From Owenia fusiformis (lineage: Eukaryota; Annelida; Polychaeta; Sabellida; Oweniidae), in NCBI GenBank assembly GCA_903813345.2, contig CAIIXF020000001.1:52903885-52967884 (forward strand): DNA of 64,000 nt. Reading direction: 5' to 3'. This document shows, piece by piece, positions 1-11,109 of this stretch (positions are counted from its first letter, which is position 1; each line of letters begins with the position of its first letter). The translations under genes and the position numbers were made by a program. The notes beneath the pieces were generated by a model, which worked only from the letters and a program-made list of their open reading frames with translations, made no database searches and was not told the origin of the DNA.

Positions 1-3000
1 CCTGCAAAACTGTACCAACTTTTCGTCATTGTCGTTGAACTTGTCCAGTTTTTCAATTATATTCATATAACACTGCGGAAAAGTCTCTGCTTTGTGTATG
101 TAGTGTGGACAAGCTGAAGTCAAAACATGAAGAGAGTGATTTTTCATTGGTTACTTTCCCTTCATTAATTTAAAAATAATGATAAAAAGTTCCCATTTTT
201 CATTTCAACTTAACTTGTGCTTACTTGGGCTAATATTTGAATTTGTCTACTTTTTCTGTCTATTTTTTCAACACCATGTACTTAAGTCCCTGAAATACTT
301 AAAACTTTTGAAATCTGTAAGTCCATATTGGACAGAGCAAGTCATATGCATGCTAAAAAGACTCTCTACCAACATTATGTATGCAATGTAATAATATTGC
401 TTTTAATTGTCAAGTTCTCTGCTATAACACATATTTTAAATAACCTGAATAAAGTCAAAAAATGCTTTTAACCTAAACTTACTACTATTGCACTCAGTTG
501 TCAAGTTATTTGTTTGTTGTAATACATGAGCTTCAAGTCTGGTTTGTTCCTCAGGAGGGCAGGTTGAAATACGATCGTTGACACAATCTGTGATATTTGC
601 CATGTTGTTTAACAATACCAACCTGAAATTAAATATTTTTCATATCTTTGACACAATATTTTTGCAATCAACATTTGTTGTAATTTCTATTATGTTACAT
701 TTCTTGTAATTTCTGTAGTCTTGTGTGTTATATCATCCTAACTACATACAAAAATACATACAAAAACTTCATACTACCAAACTACTCTATAACTATGTTC
801 TGGAGATTGTATTGACGGTGTTTCTTACTTGCACATTGCAGACATATTTGACCTGTCCTGCAAGTCTGTTGTACATTCAAGAGTTCTCCTGTTGTCACAA
901 ACGAACACTGTAAAGACATGGAAAGCACATATACAGGACTGTTTACGTACTAGTTACCAGCCAATACATTCTTGCACCATCAATACTGATTCCAAAATAC
1001 ATTTTTATCCTTACATTTGATGCAGCTCATTACGTGTTACCCACAAAGCAAACTACTGACACCCACCTTACGTTGCATAACTTGTTTGTCCATTAACATA
1101 ATAGACTTGTTATTTGGCACATTTAAAGTAGACATAATGCAAAAGCACCCAGAAAAATTTCAATGTGTAGCTCAAGTGGCTCAAATTTTATGAGCGTTAC
1201 AACATATTTTCATTTTGGAGACTTTCTCATTAGCCGCAGATCTAAGATTGAATGGGCACCTGATTCCCCTGACATGACCCCACCAGATTTTTACATCTGG
1301 GGGTACTTAAAGGACCATGTGTATGATACCAATATACCCAAACCATAGCTGACTTAAAAGAGAGAAATTACAAGGAAGATCAGGGCTATATCTCAATGTG
1401 TAAGGGTAATCAACAACTTTGCCGATCCCGTAGAATTCAAGTTTGCCTGCAAAGGAGTGGACGTCGTGTAGAATATATATTGTAACGCTCATAAAATTTG
1501 ACCCACTTGTGCCACACATCTGAACTTTCTCAGGGTGCTTTCGCATTATACATCATGTGCTAAAGGACAGACTATATAGGCTAATATGTTCATAGAGAAA
1601 CAAGTGATGCAATGTAAGGTGGGTGTCTTTTTTTGTGTCACCCTTTACTACGATATCTGGTAGTTAAACCTTATAATTGCATGTACAGTTTGTTTAACAC
1701 TGTTGGAACTGGTCGGTTGTTTTGGATTTGAAGTTTTGTTTTGACATATTTTAACATAGCCTGTGTAGGAGAAGTAAGAAATGGGACTATAAAAATACCC
1801 GATTGTTGTTTAGTTGTTGTAAAGTAAGAAGTAGCAGTGTGACTTGGTATAGTACTACTTGGCACAGAAGCCTGTATCTCTGTAGTAAGGACAACTGTTG
1901 GTTCTTTACTTGTTTCATCTGTATCTATTCCTTGAATGTCAGTTGAAGTGTGAATCAATCCTTCATCTGGTACATCAATGTCTGTAACAGTTGTTACCTC
2001 ACCTTCTTCATTTGTGACCATTGTATCAGTTGATGTGTTAATCAATCCTTCATCTGGCTCAGTGGTGTCTGTTGTATCAGTTGATGTGTGAATTGTTATC
2101 TCACTTGGTACAGTTGTGCCAAGTGACTTCTCTGTTGAAGAACCTGTGCTAATCTCACTATGGGTTTCTGTCATGTCTGTTAATTAGAAAAATATATTGC
2201 TACAAGCAGCATACTGTTGAGTGATCTCATATTTGTTACCTAGACACCTAAAAACAATTGTTTATCTTCAGAGTTGTTTAGATTCTCAAACTTTGCCTTT
2301 GCATTTAGAGATTATGTCTAATATGTCACGAAATTTGAACTGAACTTTCGTGATAGTTCATGCATATTAGGACACAAATTTCACAATTCTCCATGCAGAA
2401 TTTTGGATTTTATGCAGAATTTGGCTCAGAATTTTGGATTTCATGCAGAATTTGGTGCAGAATATGACTTATCATGCAGAATTTGCATTTTGCTCATGCA
2501 GAAAACTAAGATGTGTGATATATAGCTTTGATAACATAATATATGTTTTAAATCAGAACAATCTATATGTGTGCACTACCCATAGACTTTTGATATCAAC
2601 ATTTTTTCTGTAAATAATTCAGCTTGAAAGAATGCAAGTCTATCATATTTAATAAAACTGTTCTATCTTGCTATTTACTTGCAGTGAATGCATAGTGTGT
2701 ATACATTTACCTGGTGTTGCTGTGGTAGCGGGGCTTGTTGTTGGCAATTCTGTAGTAGTTGTCATATCAACATAATTGGTTGTTGTGTCTGTGGTTGTTG
2801 TTATGGCAACTGATGAAGGGATGAAAGGTGAACCAGTTGTCATAGAAACAGCTGTGGGGGTTAATGTGGTCGCTATAATGTAACAAAAACACACTTTCTT
2901 TATTAGCATTTAATTATTCATCTCTATGAGGTACTTAGATGTGTTATTTAATCACATCCTTGCATGCTTTCTGAGATGTTTTCTACTTCATACAGGTTGT

Positions 3001-6000
3001 TTAAATCAAGACATTGACTCGATCATGAATTATTGATGGATATGTGGCAAAGTGTAATTGGCTAAAAACAACTGATCTTTATCAATACAGAAATATTTGT
3101 TGGTCTCTTGTTGCTACAAATTGATTCTTTAGTGTAATGCTTTGCAGATATTTTCACAAACACAAACACAAATCTGTTTATCGATCTTGGAGGTTCAAAC
3201 AATCACAAATACAAAAAAATAAATTTACTATCTGGTGTACATGTACTTGTTTATGTAATAAAGACATGTTAGACTACAAAATTCTAAATATTCCCAATTG
3301 ATGCCTTTACCAGTATTTTTAAAGACAAACTGCCTGAGCTTGTACCCTGCATTGAGAGTTTAGTTACTACCCTCTGCCTAGTATAGACTCAGTTTTTGAA
3401 AAGCTCATATCAACATTTGCCTGCTTTCTGTTTCTTATTTATTTCGGTTGATCTTAGAATTATTTGGTTTGGTTTTGAAGCTGTCAACATCTTGGCAATT
3501 AGCATGATAATTATTAAGTAGAAAACATGTCTAAAATAAACATGGCAAGACAAGATAAAACAAGGGCTTAATGTGCCTGCATGATATCTTAGGTATCTAA
3601 TAGTAAATAGACATTATGGGATCCACAGCCAGTTCACCCTTGAATATCAACGTCTGTAGATACAGACTAATTTTTGACATGAAGTGATATAGCTTGTTAA
3701 TATGAAGAAAGTTAATCTCTGATTAATGACCTGGTGATATGTTTTCTATTTTCTGGATGCAAAATTTGATTTTGACAGAACATGATTGATAACAAAAAAA
3801 TATGAATTATTGGTACTATGTTTCAGTGCTAATTAATTAATGAACAATATTTAGAGGTCACATTTTCTATAGTTATTATATATAAAGAATCATTCTGTAA
3901 TAAGTTATAAAGCAATCAACCAAATTGGGATTAAACAGGGAAATTTCCTGAATAACGTAGGCAGAAATAAATGATAATATGATAATGGTAATTGTTGAAA
4001 GTATTCACACATTTTTTCTATTTCTGCTTTGCCCAACTAAAGTTTTGGGTATAAAACAGGCAATTTTCCATTAAACCTTCAGAACGCTATATCACATCAA
4101 TATGATACAAAGTCATATATGGGAGGCACAAAAGCTCGCCTATTTTCCAAATGGTCGCAATTTTTGTCTCGCGAAATCCACTTATGGCCCATTTCCTAGC
4201 TTTACAAATAATTCCAGGTGTCCTGCATTGTAATAAGCCATATCACTGTAAAGAGTAGTTGTATGAAATAATTTTGTTACAAAAAATCACCAAAAATTAT
4301 ATCCGCTTTATTTACTAGCTTTCTGCCATTTTAGCCATCATTCACTTTTGAGCAACACCATCTGAGCCCAGTACCCACGGTGCTATTTATTTAACATGGT
4401 TTGAGCTGTTTTATCGTAAGTACATGTAGTATTTTTTGGAGTGGTACATTGAAACATTAATTTCACTGTTTAGTTTCTTTAGAGGGGATAAAGAGTGCTT
4501 TCTTTAAAGTATATTGGTGTTTGATTGCTTTGATGAAAACTTGTTTTCCTCTGGGATAAAGTTCTTAGCAGTGTGGTTTGATTTTGTTCAAGGCAGCCTA
4601 GTCTGACTGTAGGCTCTGTTGTGAGCTGATTTGCGGGTTCATCTCAAGTTTTCTTAAGGAAATGAGTTGCATGGTTTTGTTTATATTTTGAAGGTCTTCA
4701 AATTGATTTGGGAATGTTGGGAATTTTGTAACTAAGATTTTATATTAGGGTTTTGGATAATTGATAAGGATTTAATGATTAGAACAATTTTTGGATATTG
4801 TAGATGAATGGAATGTTACTTTTCAGCACAAAAATCTCCAGTGTCTTTCATGCTTCATCAAGTATCTCAATTTTTTTCAGAAAATGAAATTAGGTTTGAC
4901 ATGGAAACATTGGCATGATAAGATTACTTCCAACATTTTTACTCTCGTCGATTCTATTGCTGCTTCTTTAAGAGTTTCTAACCTTCTGTATCTGAATCAT
5001 GTGACAGTCACTTACAATTATGAACTTAAAGTGCCCGATAAACTATAAAATGCGCATGCGTCCAGGTGTTGATAAACTATAAATAGCGAAAATCCAGGGT
5101 TTGTCACCACAAGGTAAGCCAGGGCGTGTTGAGAGAACAGCTAGTGTTGATATTGAATTTATATGTAGCCAGATAAGGTTCCTTATTGAAATTACATATG
5201 GTTATTAGCAATACTTTGTAGGTGCTAAATAATAAAATATTTAGAGTATATATGAGAGAAATTGGTCATTTCGAACCCGTTGAAAAGTTTGTGGCTCTCG
5301 GCTACACCGGGGAATTTACTTCCATGAGTACACACATAAATGTGGGGTTCCCCAAGAGGTACGCGACAAGGTGACCTGGCATCAAATGTACGACTAAATG
5401 CTACTATCGAGAAGATAAAATAACGAATACGATAAGTTATTGCATGTGACAATTCCGAGCCTTCATCTCACTGAAGTATTTTGAAGTGAAAGTAGGATTT
5501 TTGTTTTAGTACATGGATTCAGATGAACGTAACTTTATTCTGACAACTAATCAAAACTGAACAGAATTGATTGTACGTAACAGACAATTTATTGTTTTAC
5601 AATGTTTTGATTGGCTAAACGAATGAAACCAACAAATTATGACAATTTTGAAATGTAAAATTTAAAAGTGACAAACACAACCTCCCTATCCACTCTTTGG
5701 GAGCCCTAGTAAATTAGTAATATGGACATGCAGCTGTGGTAGTGTACAGCTTATTATCACACTACGCTTTGTATTCTAAAGCCTGTTGTTTGTAATAACA
5801 CTGTTCACTCAACGTATGTTTTGTGTGTGGGCAGTCAACGATAATCATTGTTTTATCCCGGTTATATGACCTCGGCAATTATAACAAAACCGTACTAAAC
5901 GAAAAAACGCAAATAAGAGAAAGCTTTCACACACATATGAAAAATGAACTAGTCTAATCCGCCAGTATAAACTCTGTGCTATACGTAGCCGGGTCAGGCG

Positions 6001-7833
6001 CACACTTTAAGAGTGACCCTGACTGAAATATTATGAGAGCCCACTTGTGGTCACTGGGTCACTTCCATTTATCATCGCTATAGTACACATCATAATTTGT
6101 GCTGTTTTTGTCAAGATGGCCTCAATTAAATGTGTGCCATGTACAAGCCTTAATCATAACTTCATTTGAAAAGATAAAAGATGACATATATGTACACCAT
6201 AGTGGGACCCACAGTCTGTTCTATCCCTTGAAATAGAGTTTCTTACAGTTTCACAAGCTTTAGCTAAAGAGAGACTGATAAATCAGAATGGATGGTGTCT
6301 ACTATTAGGGACAGGTGTTCTCTAGAGAGAGGTGTTCACTAAGACAGGTTTTACTGTACATGTACTTACTACATTCTGTTAATAGCTCCAATCTGAGGCA
6401 AACAGAAGGGAACATAGCACCAGATTTATCCATGAACAATAAGGTGATCAAGCCAACATATCGGGAAGTGAAGATCTGACCAGGGGGTAGAACTATGGTT
6501 CTCATTGTATCTCCAGGTTTATCAACACCATCAAATTCCTACAAACAGTTATTTATTAGACTTTTCTCATAACATAAACCCTCAATTTTGGAATAAACAT
6601 ATAAGGGGTCATCTCAAAGATGTCACACAAAATTAATTATACACTGTCTATTTTGTTAACTGCTTGACTACCCACCCACCTTTGTAGAGTTTACATTGTC
6701 ATTTTGAAAATGTAAACTTTAAATTGATTTTACAAGTTGTAGGTAGAACTTAGTTTAAAGCATGGCCACAAGCAACATTGAGTTAGTAAGTTTAATTCAA
6801 CTTACCACAGGTCTTCCTTGTAAATCTAGTAGTAGATCTGATGACATGGGGTCTGGACTAGCACCATGTCCAATCATGAACTTCTCCACATATCTCCCCA
6901 TATCTCCACCTTAAATTGATATAGTTCAACTTGGTAAAAGTATACAATTCATGCCCTCATCTTAAAATTATGTAGTTCATAATACTTCATGTATCCTAAA
7001 ATTATTTAGTTCATTTCTCCACCTTATAATTAAATAGTGTAGTTCATTTTAAAATTATAACTCATAGTTCATATCTCCACTTTAAAATTATATACATGTA
7101 GTTCATATTTCCACCTTAAATTAATAATATTCATTTCTCCACCTTAAAATTATAGAGTTCATGTTTCTACCTAATTAAGTTGATGTATAACTTAATGTCT
7201 TTAACATAAGATTGTGTAGTTCACATAGAATGTGTTGTCTACAATGATTCAACAATACATGTATAATGATTGAATTAGATACAAATACAGAGACTACAAA
7301 TGAATTTCACAAAACCCTATGAATTGTTCAAAATATATTAAATATTTTATCAAATAATATAAAGCTTGTCAGATTTCTAATCAAATTATATATATGGTAT
7401 GTTACATGATTGTCTAAATTGATTAGGTTCATTTTGTCGCCCTTCCCCCTTATTAGATAATAACAAAAACAATTCATGCAATTGAAATATTAGGAATGGA
7501 GTAAGTCATGAGCTTGATGCAAGACTGTGTTGTATTAACTTCATATGAGTGATTCTTACTTTGGATGATGATCCCTGTAACTTTGGTTGGTTGGCCGAGG
7601 TCTACTGTTAATACTCCTATAGGGTCAAGCATCCTAAATTGGCTGCACCATGCTGTGTCAGAGTTAAGACGAGCCCTGGCTGGTGAATGGTCATTGTCTA
7701 ATGAAGACGTGGCTGAAAATGCACCGTCGGGCACTGAGCCACTGTGTTCTAATCCGATCGGGCAACTTGCACTTATTAATGTCAACAGACATGTCATCAA
7801 AATGAACAACCATGTACATACCATCGAAATCAT
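1..7833 (-). CDS. Secreted/surface F5/8C (discoidin) protein with Thr/Ser-rich stalk, 5' part
   Basis: Minus-strand multi-exon gene, cut by the left window edge. Exons read: 7833-7560, 6909-6806, 6538-6370, 2872-2711, 2176 to about 1671 (3' boundary unclear), 622-483 and 113 to beyond 1. The first exon encodes a signal peptide (MISMVCTWLFILMTCLLTLI then SASC) and the start of an F5/8C domain (CPIGLEHSGSV, WCSQF, LTVDLGQPTKVTGIIIQ). Exons 2 and 3 finish it (RYVEKFMIGHG, PGDTMRTIVLPPGQI, SVCLRLELLTEC). Exons 4 and 5 are a Thr/Ser/Pro-rich, mucin-like stalk. The last two exons join as a Cys-containing region (ITDCVNDRISTCPPEEQ, CPHYIHKAETFPQCYM) that I cannot assign. F5/8C domains usually bind glycans or lipids outside the cell; the ligand here is unknown. 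Phases agree through exon 5, but exon 5 to the exon at 622 is unresolved, so an exon may be missing. The acceptor of exon 2 is embedded in a tandem repeat. Confidence 0.72.
623..1057. other. Intron sequence, no gene seen
   Basis: AT-rich stretch between the Cys-region exon and the mariner remnant. Short open frames here show no recognisable domain. An undetected exon of the left-hand gene could lie here, because the flanking exon phases do not match directly. Confidence 0.4.
1058..1627 (+). mobile_element. Degenerate mariner-type element with long inverted arms
   Basis: The ends are inverted copies of each other: GACACCCACCTTACGTTGCA at 1058 against its near complement ending at 1627. The similarity continues about 150 bp inward on each side. 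The centre encodes a mariner-like transposase C-terminus on the plus strand at about 1231-1420: WAPDSPDMTPPDFY then IWGYLKDHVYD, followed in a shifted frame by residues like the usual tail (LKER, C...GR, VEYIL). Frame changes and its small size (570 bp) show it is dead. It sits in an intron of the left-hand F5/8C gene. Confidence 0.7.
2391..2512. repeat. Imperfect short tandem repeat, ATGCAGAATTTTGGAT motif
   Basis: About five imperfect units built on ATGCAGAATTT(TGGATTT), spaced roughly 25-40 bp. It lies in the intron between the two stalk exons of the left-hand gene. No coding sense is apparent. Confidence 0.6.
2911..6369. other. Long intron of the F5/8C-stalk gene, no gene seen
   Basis: About 3.5 kb of intron sequence. 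The open frames at 4791-5048 and 5225-5452 show no domain, no splice context and no resemblance I recognise. Around 5989-6020 there is a short inverted repeat. I see no RNA gene. Confidence 0.5.
6903..7190 (-). repeat. Tandem array carrying copies of a splice acceptor
   Basis: About nine degenerate units of roughly 25-35 bp, plus-strand consensus TCTCCACCTTAAAATTATAT followed by AGTTCAT. Read on the minus strand, most units end in TTTTAAG followed by GTGGAGATATG or a close variant. That is the real acceptor and the first bases of exon 2 (exon starts at 6909). The array therefore consists of repeats of the intron-exon junction lying upstream of the true acceptor. Confidence 0.75.
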
Positions 7834-9080
7834 TGTAATATCCTGTTGTTGTTGTTTTATTCTTTCCTTTTAATCCATTTAGACATGTTAGAAGAACTAC
7901 TGTGTGTTTACAACTTTGGTTAGGTTAGCTTGACTGTGTTACTTGATTCTAATTGTATTAATTTTTGAAGAATACACCTGGTTCATACCTCAGTGTCTGG
8001 CTGTTGTTAAGGTTATGTTTCCCTTCATAATCTCGCACTTTGCATATTCTACATCCATTTCAAATAAAAAATTATGTACATGGTGCTATAAATTTCATCT
8101 TTTTTTATAGCCTGGTATTATTCTTTATCTTATATTGTGTATTTATATCTTTGGGGCTGTTTTCCTCAGTTTCGTGTGTACATCTTGAGTTGGATTGTGG
8201 TCTTGTTGTTCATTAAACATCTAAGTTTCTGATGCTCTATTTTTTAATTTGATTAACTCAAAGCATTGAATTATCAGGTACAATAAATGTTTAACATGAA
8301 CTAGGATTAAATATTAATAAGGAAAATAAAAGTCAGCAAATAAAAGACGTACCTGAAGATTTTATCTCAATTAACATGCATTTCTTGCAAGTTTAAAATG
8401 TTAAACTTCAAATCAAATTTTTGGCGAAATTATTTAATTTTTGGCTAAAACATATTCTGATGACTTTTATCCCAGGGTAGCATTTCAAAATTAGTGCAAG
8501 TTTAGTAGGGTGTTTATTTAAGCATACCTAAATCTCTGTCCACTCATTTAGATTTTTCTCCAAAATAATTGCAGCAAATCACAAGCATTACATTGTCTTA
8601 AAGGAATTCTTATTTATTTTGCGCATTCGATGGTTGCTTCATTTCTACTAAAATTTTGGTAAATCTATCCTTCAATCAAAATGTTTAATGTCATCTCAAA
8701 AGTGGTAACATGTATTGTTATTATATATGTTTATCTTTTATTTATATTTATATATATAAACTATTTATATTTATATACATACAGTACATGTATATAATAT
8801 TGTTGTTTTTGTCAAATTGTATTTGACTTATTTTTTCTTGATTGAAATGTGACTTATTTACACATAGTGACATCAACAGGGTGCCTTATCCTAATTTTAC
8901 TAGCTTTGGACAAAATATATTGTGCCATCTTTATGAAGTGTAAAGAGATTTTTATTAAACAATGTGCAATACCCATTTGCTCTAATACTGGGGAGATTCA
9001 ATACTAATGTCTTAAGTTAAAACTGCACGTTTTTGGGCCACTAATTGCCAAATTTGCATTGGAGGTTGGGCATCTAAATT
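7834..9080. other. Intergenic or intronic sequence upstream of the F5/8C-stalk gene
   Basis: Promoter side of the minus-strand gene, very AT-rich, with a TA-rich simple stretch near 8725-8800. No ORF with family resemblance and no ASAP exon could be recognised. It may be ASAP intron, since the ASAP exons to the right lack their upstream part. Confidence 0.4.
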
Positions 9081-10525
9081 AGATACAAAACCCCCGCCCC
9101 CTGGCCAGAACATCTTTCAAAATCATGCCGTTTTTCACCATTTTGAGCACTTCTCAAGTGATTTTAGCCATACTGTAAAACGGGTATTGTTAGCGAGGGG
9201 TAATTGTTAGCGATTGTTAGCGATCGCTATAGTTTCGCTTAAAATTCAATTCACTAAAATAAACCGGGGTTAAAGTAACCCGGGCGCTAAAATTTGCAAA
9301 TTCCCGGGAAACTACATGAATACTAGTATTTAAAGATTCTCGCAATCTTTATCCAATCAGCGTTTGCGATGTGTACCGGCTCACGTATAAAAGGCGAATC
9401 CAACTCAAATCCATGCAGGGGTGTATGAGGTACTTGAATAGGAAAGAGCTCGTGAAATCTGAATTTATATGCACATGGTCAATGTTTACACATGTTTGGA
9501 GTTATTGAAGAAAATGTGATATGGGGGTGGTTCCGAATTTGAAGTCATTGCTGGAAAATTTGATTTTAATACGTGAAATTATATCTATAAATACAGCACT
9601 AAAAATAACAGTACACATGAAGTACATGTATGATTGTGTCCAGAAATGTTTGAAACCCTTACGGAAAATTCTGTCTGCATTTTGTCACCATTGCTCTTTC
9701 TTCCCGCATTCTAGTGCTGTTTGAATGAATATATTTATTAATGTATTTCCAACTAAAATATATCACACTTTTTTATAAACCACAAACATTTAGATCATAA
9801 AAAAAATCATTCAATACTTGAGTGAGCACGATATGCAAGGGTTTCTAAGTTGACACAGTAAATGACCACTGACATTGTGTTAGTCCATGCACACAGCGTA
9901 TTCTGCTAATACACATTTGCCTTGAACACCCCTAGCTTTCATAGTGAAGTGATCGTCTGACTTATTGGTTTATGTATACGTTTTAATGTGTTTTGTGTTC
10001 CTTGTTACAGCAAGGGGGGCCAGTAAAGTAGACTAACATGTTTGCATGGCAAATTTTGATCGAATATGTGAGACACTTTAAGGAGCTTTTCGTTCAGTGC
10101 TCGACTTCCGGTTTGTAATTTGTAAAGGTAAATATTTTTAGTTTGGACCGAAAAATCAACGATTTTAAATGCTACCGTGATTTTGTGATTAGTCAGATGA
10201 GATTACAGTAGTTTGGACCAATACCATGTGCGTTAGAAGTCTTACATTTTGATAATTCCTCTGTCATGTCCGTTATTCATTCTTCTGCCATAAATGATAA
10301 AATTTCTAATGCATTTCGCTAATTTGATTTTTTAAAGATTAATCTTCATTTCGCTAAAATTTCCCGCGCTAAAACCCCCTAAAATTGAAAAATCGCTAAA
10401 ATTTCCCGATGTCAAAATTACCCGTTTTACAGTATTTGGGCCAAAATTGTCAAATGTGGACCCCCCTAGAAATCTTTGAAAACTGAACCCCCTTGGCAAA
10501 TCCTGGCTACGGGCCTGATGTTTGT
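9081..10525 (-). repeat. Dispersed repeat (GTAGCCAGGATTTGCC family), split by an insertion
   Basis: The flanks 9081-9172 and 10433-10525 are the two halves of one repeat copy, read on minus as GTAGCCAGGATTTGCC, a G-rich run, then AATTTTGGCCCAAATA and AAAATCACTTGAGAAGTGCT. An uninterrupted relative lies on plus at about 18449-18615, and a diverged one at about 16765-16950. No coding content is visible. Confidence 0.7.
9173..10432. mobile_element. Non-autonomous Tc1/mariner-like element with TA target duplication
   Basis: 1260 bp. It begins CTGTAAAACGGGTA and ends TACCCGTTTTACAG, flanked by TA at 9171-9172 and 10433-10434. The host repeat around it reads through cleanly when the element and one TA are removed, which defines the ends. 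Both subterminal regions are rich in a GCTAAAATTTCCCG / TTAGCGA motif. No transposase was recognised, so it was probably mobilised in trans. Confidence 0.82.
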
Positions 10526-10779
10526 CAGTAAACTCACATATATAAAACCTTGACAAAGTAAAGGAATAATTTGGAGCCACATACCTACCAACTCTGAACA
10601 AGATTGACTCATTATTTAGTCAGAGACATTTGTGCAAAACTTCTTGAACAGCCCTAATGTATTGTTGCATCTCAGATTTAAGGATAATTTGATTGTCAGG
10701 ATTTCCCACTTCATAAAGTTACTTTATTTAGTTATGTTATGAGAGAATACTGAGGGGATGAGGCTAATGTTCTTATTGC

Positions 10780-10985
10780 CTCAAATGCTGAAATTACAAT
10801 GGACAAGTATATTGTACATGAAGACAAGGCACTATGCAAAATGTCACAAACTGCCACTTGTTACAGACTCCCAACACCCATCACCAAACACCGACCTCCA
10901 AACACTGAACCCCAACTGCCAAACACTGTCCACAAAAAGTTATGTATAACAATTGTCACACTTGTGGTGGTGACATAAAAATCAA
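10780..10985 (+). repeat. Dispersed repeat ending GTGGTGGTGACATAAAAA
   Basis: This copy shares its 3' end, GTGGTGGTGACATAAAAA, and upstream phrases (TGCCACTTGTTACAGAC, TGTCCACAAAAAGT) with a copy at about 58770-58905. A third copy of the end is at 54288-54306. The common 3' end suggests an old short interspersed element. I did not identify an RNA parent. Confidence 0.5.
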
Positions 10986-11109
10986 TAAAATGTGCTTTTC
11001 GTATAAATGCCATAAAAGCCTCATGATGTATTAGGTAGTTCAAAATAATATAGATATATGTTGTATACAGTATCTCATTGATCAAATCATAATATTCTTG
11101 TATTTTCAG

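Noticed and set aside
4791-5048. 85-codon open frame on plus
   Set aside because: AT-rich, with no domain, splice context or resemblance; it lies in an intron of the opposite-strand gene.
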